Of a stretch of DNA of 64,000 bases, positions 48,202-61,700 are shown one piece after another (position 1 is the stretch's first letter; every line of letters starts with the position of its first letter). This DNA is from Acanthornis magna. Lineage: Eukaryota > Chordata > Aves > Passeriformes > Acanthizidae. The position numbers and the translations under genes were made by a program. The stretch covers positions 5,347,001 through 5,411,000 of the forward strand of contig JAWUZG010000015.1 in assembly GCA_036785705.1 (NCBI GenBank). Reading direction: 5' to 3'. The notes under the pieces are model-generated. The model was not told the origin of the DNA, ran no database searches, and worked only from the letters and a program-made list of their open reading frames with translations.

Positions 48202-51200
48202 CCTGGAAAAGGAACAAGAACCTGGGTGTTAGTAGAGGAAGTTCATAAACACTAATTAAGGGGATTTCTTGAGATGATCACCTATGGGGCTTTATAATGT
48301 CCTCCTCTGGGTGCCTCTGGTCTCACCCTTCTCTACTTGCCTGCTAATTTTCCTGCATAGCTGGGACTGAGATCTCCCCCGGAAGCAGCAGGGACTTTCA
48401 AGGCATTTCTTGAAAAAGAAATACTAAGTACAATGCAACTGCTCCTTTATTAATACAAGCACAGGAAAGCATTGCGTTATTCTATAAAAAACCACAATAG
48501 AGTCATTCCGAGGGGTCAGCTCGTTGGCAGTGGCTGAGGCTTTAGTGCTTATCTAGAGGATGTTGCAGGGAGAAAGCGGAGGCTGCTGACTTCTGTGGAA
48601 ATTGTTAGATGAGCTCTGTATTTAAAAGGTGTTACATAGACAAGAGGCAGTTGAGTGGGGGTTCTGCTGCTCTCCGTGCCTCTTAAGAGGAGGCCAAACA
48701 CAAATCTACATGTTTAAGGGTGACAAATAGAGAAAAGATTTTCACACTGAAGCTGCAGTGCTAGAGGAAATCTCCAAAGACAAGAATTTGGCCACTACAG
48801 ACAGGATTAAATGTCCCATAAAGCTACTTAAATGTCTAGTGGAAACAAACATTTGGGAAAGAAGATAATTTCTAAGGCCTCGCATGTGGAGCAACTCTCC
48901 GGAAACCAGCAAACCTGGAGGGGAGAAGAGCCTGTCCCCAGGGTTAAACCCAGCCGGGCAATCTCTGTCTCCCACTGCTTGATAGCAGCCTCAGCTGTCC
49001 TGTGAGGGAGAGTTTTAACTAGCAAAGGAGGTTTTCTGTGGAAAAAGGCCATACAACAGCTGTCAAGACAGAGAGAAGGAGAGGGATTAAAGTTGACTCT
49101 ACATACCCAGTGGCAGTGAGGTGCCCCAGACTTGCCCAAAAACTTCCCATGTTCCAGTGCCTTATTGCTCTGAGAGAGGATCCTGGACGTGGCTGTTAGG
49201 AGAGGCAGGGTAGGAAACCAAGGCAGCACCAGAAAGCCAGGACTCCAAACCCAAGATGTTTTAAGGCAATTCAGATCAGCAACACTGGCAATTCCTGAAG
49301 TGTATGAAACCTGCTGTGTGAAGCCCCGGCAGTAACAGCACTGCAGAAGAGCGCCAGGATGCACAGCACTGCTCGGGCTTTACACTTTTTCTGGTCTTAC
49401 TCTTATTGCAGAGAAGACTTCTTTTAATGACACGTAGCTGAAAAAAAAATGAGTCAATGACACATGGGCTGACGAAGATGGAACAAGGATCATATGGAAC
49501 CTGGGGTGTCATCACTCCTTGTGGGGAAATCAGATGAGTCCTCACACTTCCCACCAGCAAGCAGTGAGCAGGGTTGGCATCTCTCTCGGAGTGGACGGGA
49601 CCTTTTCCTCTTTCAGACATCAGTCATGGCACAAAGGGCACAGGATCCAGCAAACCAGCTGGTAACTGCTCATCTGTTCTGACAGGCTGCTGCTCCCTGC
49701 TGAAGCTGTGTGCTGGGTTCACAAACTGCTTCAAGGCTCGTCTCACAGTCCTAGCAGAGGAAGTTTCAAATTTGAACCTTTCTCAATTCCCTACAGCCAA
49801 CAAATCCACTGCAGAGAAAAATCCAGCCACGGTCAGGATTCCCAAACTCTTGAGAAGCTCCCAGACATAGAGGCCAGCATGTGCAGTCCCAAGGGACCAA
49901 CTTGCCTGGCCCCCAGGATGTGCCCAGCACAGAGCTCCAGCCACTAAACCTGACCGGGAGGTGAGGACCAGCCATGGGGTTTGCTCCTCAGTTAGGAGCT
50001 CAGGGCTTACAAGAGCTTCCCTGGCCCCCACCAAACCTGCCCCTCGGCCAGACACTCTCATTTGTGGGCAAAGGTGACACAGTTCACCCAGCTGCCTCTG
50101 AGCCCATCCCTTATGGGGACTCGCTGTCCTGTGCTGGGCTGAGCCCTCGGCCAGCTGGGAACCGCCAGGCCCCCGGGATGTTCTCATGCTCCCCTGGGCG
50201 GAAAAGGGCAAGGGGCTGGAGGTCAGCCCTGTCCCAGCCACCCCTGGGGACAAAGCACGTGGGGCTCTGCCCTCCAGAGAGAGGTGGGAGAGCAGCACCT
50301 TCCCCTGGGGACATGGCTGGACCCCATGGCGGTGGCAAGCATTGGAGGACAAGGAATGGTGAGCACAAGAGGCAGAGCAAATCACCACCTGCTCCCTCTG
50401 CCCTTCCTGCAGGCACCAGGGCCCTCATGCCCTCGCTGCTCCACTCAGTAGCTCTGCTTTCTAGCTGGGATTTTGTTTTTCCCGTGTGGCTGGTGGAGCA
50501 AAGCTTTCCTCCTGGTGCCCTGGAGCAGAGGCCGGATGAGAAACTCTGCCTGGCTCCAGCCGGGAAGAGGCACCAGCCAGGCGGGCGGGAAAGAAAGTGC
50601 TGTTTGTTTGGAGCATCCATAGCAATTGCTCGCACAGGCCATGAATTAGGTCTTGAATTCAATGTGCAGACTATAAGGGACTAACCCAAAAGACCCATAG
50701 CTGGATCCTGCAAGACTCATCAGCTTCTCCTAAGACTGAACTCCTTTTTCGCTCTACTTCAGAGCAAACTGATATTAGCATCAGCCCCTGGGACCCCATC
50801 CAGGCTACACGGGCAGCTTTCTGGGGTAGAAGGGAAAAAAATTAGCAATAGGGTATAAAGAACAAAAACCCCTCAAGTTCACAACATTGTGGTGAGTATT
50901 TTCTGAGTCTGCTACATCATCTGGCAAAGGCACCTGAGGTCTGTGGGGACACTGAGCAGTAACTCTGGCAGCACCAAAAAGTGTTCGTTTGCAAAGTCGT
51001 ACTTAGATTTTTTCCTCTGGCTCAACTCAAAATTGTTCTCTGCCAGCTGGACCTACAGCAAGGGCACAAATATGGAGTAACTTCAGTTTTATACCCTGAA
51101 CTACCTGTAAATGGACTAGAAACATAAGTGCCTAACATCCCCAGAACACGCTTACTTTGCCAAAAAAAAACCCAACAAACAAAACACAGCAGTAAAAAAC

Positions 51201-53655
51201 CCAAAAAATACCAGCGTATGTGTTCATAGGGATACCTGGAGAGCGGCGGGTAAAGGCTGAGAGTGGGAAAACGGCAGGGTTGGGACACGGGAAAGGCAGG
51301 ATCACTCATTGCAGCAAAGCAACTGTGACATCTTGTGGTCACACTCTGCTCAAGGACCCTGAGGTCTGGCTCATTTTGTCTCTGAAAGAAAATACTCTGT
51401 GCTTGGGAGAGTTTTAAGGAAAACTGATGAAGATAGGAGGAAGGCTCTGTCCTCCTGGGATGCTCCACGGTGCCTTTTCCCATCCTGTGTCATTTCCAGG
51501 TGGTCTAAAAGGAATTTGCTTTCTTGATAAGCTCCTGTCTCTCTTTAGAGCTCAAGCTCTGAAATTTTCTAACATCACCGATTTTGACTTTTTAGCACCA
51601 CAGGAGGAGACAGAGCCCCACATGGTGTGATCAGCTTGCTGGAACTATGAGACTACTGAGGATTCCATTGGCATCATTGCCAGGAAGCAGAGCCTGGCTT
51701 TACCTGGACTGGGGGTGGGGGCTGAGCTTGTACCCACCAGGACAGAGATTTTAAATTCAGTTCTGATTGCAGACTGCAGTGTTCAGGTGGGTCTGTGCCA
51801 AGACACCTCTGAGTTCAGCCTGTGGTGACAGTGTGACCCCATGGTGGTGGCAGTGATTGGGAGGGGTACAGTGCTGTGCCCCAGGCAGAGGGTGAGGTAC
51901 ATGAACTATACAGCTTCAGAAAACAAGTGGAGAAAGGTGAATGAAGGGCTAGAATAGAATGATTTAAGTCTGAAGATATATCTCCATGGCAGTATCATCA
52001 GCACCTGTTGATCACATTATTCTGCCCATTTGAGAAATTGAAGGTGTGGGAAAGATTAACCAACTAGGGGTTACCTAGGGGGGTTAACTTTGCTTGTTAA
52101 AATCACCTGCAAATGAATGACTTACAGTAACACAGAGCCAGATCATGTCTTCTAAGGTTACTGCAACACAAATATTGGAGAATCCCAGCAATATCCTTTC
52201 AGTGACTGATGAGGGATAAATAATTAAGGGAACCAAAGCTATTTAAACTCTAATAGCTGAATTCCCTATCATGCTGGACTTTCATTTATTTCATTAATCT
52301 TTCCCTGTCTCTTCTGAAATTCCAGTATCATTGCTGAGTGCAAACTGAGCACAGCTCTGGAATCACTCCCTGCTGTAAGGACCCACAGAGCAGCTCTGTG
52401 TGAACAGTTTGTAAAGCCACTCAAATGCTTCTGGGATAAAAGACAACGACAAAATGCTTTCCTACTGTAAATAAACTAAAATTATTTTCCTCTGAGTGTC
52501 TCAGGAGAACATATGGATGTTGGTCAAGGACTGGATGGGGAACATCAAAGGAGTAAAGCAGAGATATTCTGGATGCTGAATTTCAATGCGTGAGTGGCAT
52601 TTCCTGTTAATTAAAATTCACAAGGAGGCTGCTAATGTGAATGGCTTTTGTGATGGTTGTTGGATTTTTACATTCCTAGAGAAATGGTGCATGGGCAAGC
52701 AAAGTTCCTTTAAAATAACACAGTCAAAGTTATAGAAGGTTAGTACAGCACTTGAAATTTCCTTTCCTGGGAATTTTCATATCTCTACATGTATCACAGA
52801 CCCTTCAAGACTAATGGGGTTGACTTGCCATTAAAAGCTGCTTTTGGCAAATCTAACTACTAGCAGCAGCAAATGGAATCAGAAATTATTCATGCAGGCC
52901 TGTTCACCTTTGAACTCCAGAAACACTAAATCTTAAAATCTCTGTTAAAAAAATTAATTTAAACTCAAGCGTGCCAGACTGGTCCTGCTCTCACAGATGT
53001 CTGGATATGAAAGAGCAGAATTAGGTAATGCTGTTGTCCTCTTGCCTTAAATCAGATCCCCTAGGGAGCCCTGGGAAACACAGGGGTTGCTGATGGAGCT
53101 GGCAGAGAGGTCTTTGACTACAGAGGTTTAGGATTCAGGTGCTTCTTACACTTTTCCCAGGTGTGCCAAGTCCTTGTTGTGGACCTTGGGTAAGTCACTC
53201 GTCCCCGCTCTGCCTCAGTTTCTCACGTTGGCACAGAGATCGCAAACCTTCCCTGGCTGCATTTGTGAAATACCTCCTGAGCCCTGCAGGGACAGTGCCA
53301 CAGGCATGCCAGGACACTGGGAGTGATTTTTGGAAACTTCTACACAAACTCTGTGGTCTCAGCTCTGCTTTCAAGCCCAAGCAAAACCATTCTCCTGGAT
53401 TCAATCAACGAGGATGACCAAGTTTGAGCTGAGACCATAAAAAACCCATGACCCCAACATCTGCAAGGGAGCTGGACTGGATGTTACCCTTGGAGACTGG
53501 ATGATCCCAAAGCTCTTGCTGCCTGTCCTCCAGGCTGCAGGGACAGAGGCAGCTCTGTCCCCGTGGCTGGCGTGGATCCCCCACAGCAGCAGCAGCAGCT
53601 CCAGCGGCTCAGGGCAGTGCGACCGTGGGGCTCCTTCCTGTGGCACTGGGCACAG

Positions 53656-53707
53656 CCTGTTCCCTGTCCCTGTTCCCTGTTCCCTGTCCCTGTTCCCTGT
53701 TCCCTGG
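53656..53707 (+). repeat. Minisatellite, 20-bp period (TCCCTGTCCCTGTTCCCTGT)n
   Basis: The 20-mer is exactly repeated at 53661-53680 and 53681-53700, with partial copies on both sides. Each unit is itself built from CCCTGT/TCCCTGT submotifs. Purely C/T/G on the plus strand, with no A. Confidence 0.9.
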
Positions 53708-54094
53708 CCCAGGACAGCAATCCTGTGCTGTTCACGGACAGCTGGCTGAGAAAGCAAACTGCAGAGAGCAATTTTTCCTTCCCATTCAGCCCATCTTTGC
53801 TAAGGCGTGATGAGGAGCATCCAAGCAGAGCAACAGTGCCCAAACGCAGCACAGCCAAGCGGGACAGGGATTTGGGGTCTGCTCAAAGGCTCTTTAGCAC
53901 AGCAGCCCTGAGATGCTGGGCCAGGGTATTCCCATTGCTCTGGTGTTTAACAGGACTGCACTGCCCTCCTGCTCCTCCTGGGGAGCCACGGCCCGAATCA
54001 GGGACGAAGCTGGAGCAGGGGGAGGCTCGGGCTTGGCTTTCCTCCCCTCAATCTACAGAGCAAACAGGACCATGTGATGTGCTAACGAATGTGC

Positions 54095-54153
54095 TTTATT
54101 TTAAGTTTTCCACAATCATTAAGGATTTCGTTGAACATTAAGGATTTTTTATT
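54095..54153 (-). terminator. SLC13A3: Candidate SLC13A3 poly(A) signals
   Basis: AATAAA on the minus strand at 54095-54100 and 54148-54153, implying a 3' UTR of about 1.4 kb. An ATTAAA at 54521-54526 is an alternative. A further AATAAA at 55531-55536 falls inside the last four codons and is too early to be the functional signal. Confidence 0.4.
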
Positions 54154-55524
54154 TTTGAACTTGGTTGATCAAAGTTCCACATTCAGTTGGTTTTGGCAAT
54201 TTCAGTTCAACCTCCTCAAGTCCCCACCTGCCGCATGACCCCAGGGTAACAATCCCCACAGGGCAACCCCTTCAGCAGCAGCTGTGGCTGGTGAACATCT
54301 CCTTGCCAGCTCTCCCACCTGGCCCTGGGGGTATCAGCAGCACGGGAGCAGGGGGGATGCACTGGATCCCTACCCCAGGCCAGTTCATCTCATCAGCTCC
54401 ACCAGTTTACATTGCCAGAGAAACCTGTCCCGGCACAGGGATCCAGTCACTCACCTTCCGTAAAACAAGAATCAGATCCTTTATCATTCAATCATCTATT
54501 TAAATGACTGATGATTTAAGTTTAATATTTTAGATTCTTACAGAAAATAAAATAAAAATAATCGGATAAAATGGTGATTAAAATCACAGTCGATTTGCAA
54601 TGCTTTCATTGAAAGTACCCAAGCAATCTGATTAAAAAAGACGTTAAGAATCAAAGCCTATTTTAAAGAAATGTCAATAATATTCCAATGCAACTTGTCC
54701 ACTGACCTGTGACTCAGCGGGTCATTTGTGAGTGAGTCAATCTCACAAACCTAAGACTGGCCACATTTACCCACGGTGAAACACCACCGATGTCCAAAGC
54801 TATGTCAGAAATCAATTTGGTCCCAAACCCCCCTCTGTGTACTCAGTGCAAAGAACCAGGCAGCAATCACCGCCCCAGGTTTTCAAAACATTGAACACGT
54901 TTGGAAACAAACTGTGGCCTTCCTGTTTCCAAAGCATGGAGCAATGCACCGAGTCCTACCAACACATCTCCTGAATCATCCCTTCACACACAGACCTGAA
55001 GAAATAATCTTCATCCTCCATGTGAGAATTACTCATGGGATGGCAATGAGACCCCATCCTGACACCCTGCCAGAAGCACCCGGCCTTCTCCCCGGCCAGA
55101 TTCTGATACACTCACTCACATTGGGCTGCACATAAATAATCCAGTTGCCTCCACCCTGTTGCCAGGGCTACTCTCCAAAACGAGGTAGGGTATCAGAAGC
55201 TGGAGCAGCAAAGCTCGCCAGCTCTCATGGGGGGACAGGCATCTACCCAGAGATGCTCCATGCTTACAGGTTGTCCAGTCAACAACCACCTATGACAGAA
55301 GGACTCTGGGAGAGTCGGATTTGTACCTGCGGAAGGTGGGGAAAGATCTCCAGAGAAAATAACAAATGGATGTTGTGACACTGACCAGTATTCCTAAAAA
55401 TAAAATTAAACCAGAAGGTCCCACACAGTGTGAGCGGCCACATGGCTTTTCCTCCTGTGCAAACTCTGACGATTCCAGTGCCCCAGTCCTAAGTGAGTGA
55501 GTCCTTCCCCGGGGGTGGCTTTGT

Positions 55525-55710
55525 TCATATTTTATTTAGTGCACTTAAAGTGACATTTTCTACAGCTGTCACAAGTGAGGTGGCATTTTCTGCATGGATG
55601 TTGGCCCATGCAGGGAAGGTCCCCAGCTGGAAGATGCTCTTGGCCCATGTGTTCATAGCCAAGCTAAGAAGCAGAACTCCCATAAGATTCATGAGCAACC
55701 CAGTTCTTGC
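55525..55710 (-). CDS. SLC13A3: SLC13A3 last coding exon
   Basis: 186 nt with TGA at 55525-55527. Acceptor TTTTGTAG before GCA AGA ACT. Encodes ARTGLLMNLMGVLLLSLAMN, the last membrane segment, then TWAKSIFQLGTFPAWANIHA and a C-terminus with sequons NAT and NVT. Confidence 0.96.
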   Translation of the reverse strand, partial: ARTGLLMNLMGVLLLSLAMNTWAKSIFQLGTFPAWANIHAENATSLVTAVENVTLSALNKI

Positions 55711-58700
55711 CTACAAAAGAAATACAAAGACAGCTGTTGAGTTTAGACTGGACATCTACAGCATGTGAAGCATGAAGCTATTCAAATGCAAACATTATAA
55801 AAATGGAAGGCTTAATTGCTGTTAATATTAGCAACATCTTAAGCAGGATTAAAGACACAAAGGCCATTCTGCAGCTGCTTACCAAGCTTTGATCCATCAA
55901 AAACATTAACATCTGTTTAGCCTCAGGAATGTGAGCAGGAACTGAGACTAAGCCTAATTTTACTCATAAACTTTATTTCACTGAGCTGGGGAACTTTCTC
56001 TGCACCCAGAAACCTATGAAAGTTGAGCTGCTGGCACTAGAGGAACAGGACCAGGGGTTGGGGAATGCTGAGCCCATTTAAGACCACTTTTGTCACCATT
56101 TGGAGCTACAGTGACTCCAAATTTCACAGAGCCAAACTTCATATGAGCTCCTTCCATCCTGTGCCTTCAAACACTGTTGAGAACAGTATCAAACTTCTGT
56201 CTTCTCACTTTACTACATATTGAAGTACTAACAATCCAGAAAAATCCCTTTTTTGAACAGTCAGGCTGATTGCTTTCATAATTTTATGTATCTAAAGGAA
56301 CTTACCATATCCTTGACCATCAAATGTCCAGAAGAAAATGCAATTGAGTTGGGAGGTGTTGAGACTGGCAACATGAATGCATAGGAACATCCTATAGTTC
56401 CTGGTATCATTAAATAGAGGGGATTTACTTTCAGACGAATGGCCTGGAAAACCAGAAAGGAACAGAAATTGCACCTTGGGGATTCGGAGTCACAGACAGA
56501 TGAATCAAAGGGTGCAAATGGCCAGTGCAGAGCCCTATCCCACACTGTGCGATAAATAATTACAAAGTCTGAAGGACTATTATCCTTCAGTGTCCACATT
56601 ATGCTACAGGGCTTGTTGCTCCCAAGGGTTTCGAAGAGCCTGAATCAGGAGCAGGGAAGCTCCACAGTGCCTGAGCCAGCACAGAACCAACATGAACCTG
56701 CCCACCCGAGGGGCAGGGCGAGGAGGGGGCAGAGGACGAGGTGCCCTTGCCATGGGATGGCCTTACCAGCTCTGCCAAGACAGGCAGGAAGATGATGATG
56801 GTGGCAGTGTTGCTGGCAAACTCTGTGAACAAGGCGATGACCACCGTGATGAGGATGACAGCCACGGGAGGTGGCACACCCTCCAGGGGATGCAGACGGC
56901 CTCCTATCCACACAGACAAGCCAGACTCCTGCAGAAGGGAAGAGCAGAAAGGAGAGTCATCCTCCTGCATCCCTGCAGGGGAACCAATCCTCTCCTAGAA
57001 CTGCAAATTACATACAAGATCTTCACTGCCCAACACAAGCACCTCTGTGCAGGGTCCTCAGGGTGTCTCACAGCAAGCAGCTTGCAAGGAGGTGTAGCCT
57101 CCTTAGTTGTCTGCTGTGTGTTGTTGTCACGTGGAGTTGAGAAATATGTCCTTTGAGTGTGATGACTCCATTGACACAAGTTCTCCCGAGCCAAACGAGA
57201 ACCCCAAGTGACACCCTGACAGGATCAACCCTGGTGGGCAGGATGATGCCACATGGCATTTGCTGTGGCCTCACCTCACAGCCCTTGGCCATGGCAAAGC
57301 CTCCTCCAAGCAGCAGGATGATGTTCCAGGGCACCGTCTCCTGAGCCTTCCTCCACGTCAGCAAGGGCTGGGTCTCTGTGTTTGGTGCTAGGCAAAGAGG
57401 AAAGGCCTGTGTCAAACCCCCACCGAAGAGGAGCATCAGTCACTGCCTGGCAGAACGATATCATCAGTCCTACAGCAGTGCTAAAGCTCACTGATCAAAT
57501 ACACATATGGAGTCTCTTAAGTTAGCCAGTGAAAGGAACATTTAACTTGGTATCAGATGTCCAAAAAAAAAAAATCTAGCATTAAAGTTTTTTTGAGGCT
57601 TTTTTTGAGGGAACATTTAATATCAGGTTAATTTTCTCTCTGTAAGAAACATAAAGATTGTCTTCAACAGAAGGGGTCCATGGAAGGAGGACATTTTCTG
57701 CCATTTGAATTACAAAGACATTATTAATTTTCCATTTCTCATTCAACAGCCACTGAGTTTTATAGCAGAGAGCTCATCTCTCCTAGAAGCCATTTCTTAA
57801 TACGTGATAAAGTGAGCTCTGTTGTATGGAAGGATGTACTAATGGGACTGAAATTTTCTGTTGGAAAAGGGCACATATTTTATCCACAGGAGGCCTGATT
57901 AAACATCTTCCTGTGTATGGACAGCACAACAAATATTCATGACTCAGAGCAGCTGGTATTTGGTTCCCACAGACCTCAGGCAATGCTCCATCATCTACAA
58001 AGGGTCTTCATCAGCTACTTATCCACAATAAGACCATCTCTTATTCCAAGCACCTTAGGAATTAAAATTTGTATTTCATTGCTACTCAAGAGAACCGCAC
58101 CAAGACTTAAAAACCTGCTGAAGAGTTTGGGCTTCAGGAGTTTAAATTCTAAATCATTCTAAAAGCTGAGGAAGAGCACCTATATCTGAGAATGGACAGC
58201 TAGCCCAGCTCTGCCCTCTAAGAGGTTCATGCCCCCCTCAAGGGACAGGAGCTGTTGGGGAGTCAGACACCAAACCTCAGTTCCATAATCAGATCTGCTA
58301 TGGTAAACCAACACCCATTTCTGTTCACTTCACCCCACCACGGCTTCACCCCTGACAGATACAGGGGCAGCTGAGCCACTCCTGCCATCAGCAGAGGGGC
58401 AGTGACTGCTAAGCCTCTGCTGGCACTTCGGAAAAAAGCCTCTCTGGGATCAAATGGCACCTTCAAGCCCCACTGCTGCACACAGGCAGCGCTGCTGCTG
58501 CAGGTCCAAGCAGGGAGAGCTTTGGTTCTTGCTCCATGCCTGCCCTGCCAGGACACAGGCAAGCACAGAGCCCCTGCCTGGAGGGGTCTCCTACTTACCT
58601 TTCAAGTCAAACCACCACCTGAAGGAAGGTTTTTGTGAAGGGAAGAAGAACAGTATAATCACAATGGTGATTCCTGTAACCGCATCCGAGATAAACCTGG

Positions 58701-61700
58701 CCAAAAGCAGCAGAAACACTTGTAAGAAGCACAAGCCTGTAGAATTACAAAGTTTATGAGAACAGGGATTTACCAAAGAAGATTACAAGTTTCCATCAGG
58801 TTTGAACAATGCTCGTTGTTCACAGTTATTTTCTTTTTTTAAATCCTTGTCGAGCTACAGTTCTACGATGGGCTGTGAACCCCCCAGAAAAGCTGCCCTA
58901 CAAAAGCAAAAACCAAGATCTAATCCCTCCACACTGATGCTCTGGCTGTTCTGATTGCAAAGTCGTGAGGACAGCTTTCCTCAGCTCACTGCAGGGAGGA
59001 AGAGAGACAGACCCCAAACCATCTTATTTATACGAGCTCTTTGCAAATGCTCAAACTCTCAGGTGAAAGACAGGTTCCATCCAGTAAAAGGCTTAAACGT
59101 GTTAGATTTAAGGGGTCATTAACTGATGAGGAAAAAGTCCGTAACTATTTTGTTATATTAAGGAATAATTTATTAAACTAGGGTTTTATTTCGAAAAACC
59201 CACAAAACTATGGAGGCCTCTTATTTTTAGAAATAACAACACCCTCTCTGAGGGTTAGTGTTCCCTAACTGCTGTGTCTATTCATCCTCCCAAGGTATGG
59301 ATGACACAGGGGACACAGACTCGGCAAACAGACATGATAGCACTCAGAATCTGCTCCTGCCATCTCTTGTCAGTCTTCAGACCTCCAGTGAAATCTGTGG
59401 ATTGCCTAAAGAACTCAGTATTTCACTGTAAATGTACCTATAAACAGCATTCCCAATATTAAATCCTAGGGATGGCCTCAAACAGACATATCCCAACTTC
59501 CCATTAGCTTCATGCATCTCCTCTAGGAAACAGAAAAAATAAAGTTGGCTCTGCTACTTGATGCTCAGCTTAATTTATTCCAGGAAATCTGAGTAATAGT
59601 GTTAAGCAACACAACCAGAAACTCAGGAATATCAATGACTTGGAAACACTATTGAAAAATGGGACAGTGGAATGAAAATAAAATCTTACCCTGGTGCAAA
59701 CAAGCTTGCCCAACCTGGAATGAATTTGGGATCCCTGGAGAACAGCATGATTGCAAACATGCAGAAGAAGAAGAAAATTGCCTGTTCTGCAAACCTGAAA
59801 TGAAAGAAAATGAAATTGAAATGCTGATGTGCTGAAGGGGTGTATCCAACCTAGGACAAGTATCCAGTTCCTGCTGCTGCATCTTGGCAGAGAAGTGAGG
59901 CTGATTTTCTAAAAACAGCTACAGTGAAACATTGGAACAGATTGTAAATCTATTTGCAAATCCTGGTGCTTGCCAGAAATTCTGTCTTATTGGAAGACAT
60001 GAAGAAGAGGCAAGTTGGAGATCAGGAACAGCCAAATGTCACAACAGCTGGGTGCAAGGTTGACCCTCGGGGTGTGACAGAGAGGAAGGGCCAAGCAGCT
60101 CCTCCTGGTCATTCCTCTCACCATGTCCCTCCAGGATGCCAGCCAGGGATGGTGTCACTGCAGCTCAAGCAATACAAAAGGATGATTGAGATTCAAATCA
60201 TACATGAGGCAGCAGGAACAAACTCCTCCAAGGCCAAAATCTAAACACTATCCCTTAGACACAGGACAAACAGCAGGGTAAAAGGCAATAGCATTCACTA
60301 AGTACCTTGTGGAGTTAAGGTTTAACCACGATGATGCCTCAAAATGCTATGTAAAATCTCTCTGAGCACAAGGAGGGGCATATAAGACCTTGGGAAGAGG
60401 CTGCTTGTGCTGATTTTTAGTTATGGGGTTGCTAATCAAATTGGTAGAGCTCAGCTTAATGGCCTTCCTCACTCCTAGATCTCAAAGTGGGACTTTGATT
60501 CTTTCAGAGACATTTCGCAGGCTGCTCGATAATGTACTGAATGGAACACATAAACCAATTTCTTTCATTTACAGCACAGGCACAGAGAGCTGTCTTTGAA
60601 GAATCACTCCATGTTCCACATAACAGCAATAATTATAATGTCAATAGCACGACACAAACATCGCTGGATGTTCACAGCATCGCCCTGGGTATGAAAATGT
60701 TATTTTACAGATGGAGAAACAAGACAATTTAGGGATAAAGCCTAAATCTTCACTATCCCTGGCTGCCCAGAACATCAGTGGATGGCTGGACATAACTAGG
60801 GTTGGATTTCTAGAGATACCCAGCTTTTGCTGCATCCCCCCTTTTTTTAGCATTTCTCAGAAGTCTAAAACTCGTGTTTCTTTCTGCTGGTGCCTTACTC
60901 CAAAAAATAATCCCCATCATTATGATTTGTACCAGCTTCTTTCTTTACTTGACTAACACAGTCAAAGGAATTATTCAGAAAAACTAACGTATTCCATGGC
61001 ATGGATGTGACTTCTTTCAATATACTTTATTTGAGCTTTAGGATTTCTTAAAGTATATCCACAATCCATATGATTCATGTCCATAATATGATTCACCAGC
61101 TTTCTCAGCAAATGCCTCCTGCTTCGCAGGACAGGTATGCACAAACCTTTGAAATCCAGCCTGTGCTGGTTAGCACCTAACACACACAGGACTGGGTTTG
61201 TTCCTGCAGCAGAAAAATTGCAAAGAGTAATTAAACAGCCCAGCATGAATTCTCTCTATAATAGGAATGTTGTTCCTGGGAAGATTTGAGTGCAAGCTGC
61301 TATTTGGAATTATTCACGTTAGCGAAGGTGAGGAGGCTGGAGCAGGCAAAAAGCAAAGTTCAGCAAGTTACAAACAGACTGAGTGCAAATATAGGTATAA
61401 TTTTTTTTTTAAAAAAACTCCATTCCCCCTGGCCCTCCACTCTTAAGACAGGATATTTCCAAAACCACTTAATTTCTTTCTCATTTCCATCCCAACTTTA
61501 CAACTCACTTTGTTGGACCCAGTTTCTGATAGTCCTCCTTTATCACTTCCTTGGCTCGGGCTTCTGCATCCACTCTTATATTTGATTTTTTTGTTTTCCA
61601 GCCCCTGTCAAGAAACACGGTTACATTTTTACATGATTCTGACCCAACCGACACATAGGAAATGCTGCATTTTCTACTGTAGCACATGCAAGACTCAGTG

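Larger units (their letters stand above)
48203..55524. other. Intergenic region OCSTAMP-SLC13A3
   Basis: 7.3 kb between the OCSTAMP 5' side and the SLC13A3 3' side, both minus strand. The left part should hold OCSTAMP's promoter and a 5' non-coding exon that I could not locate. The right part should hold the SLC13A3 3' UTR. A GC-rich patch at about 49900-50600 supports long overlapping frames on both strands that look spurious. A minisatellite lies at 53656-53707. No transposon recognised. Confidence 0.7.

Noticed and set aside
49783..50684. Opposed 236- and 201-codon frames on both strands
   Set aside because: Both strands are open because of GC-rich, stop-poor composition. No domain, splice context or family similarity.
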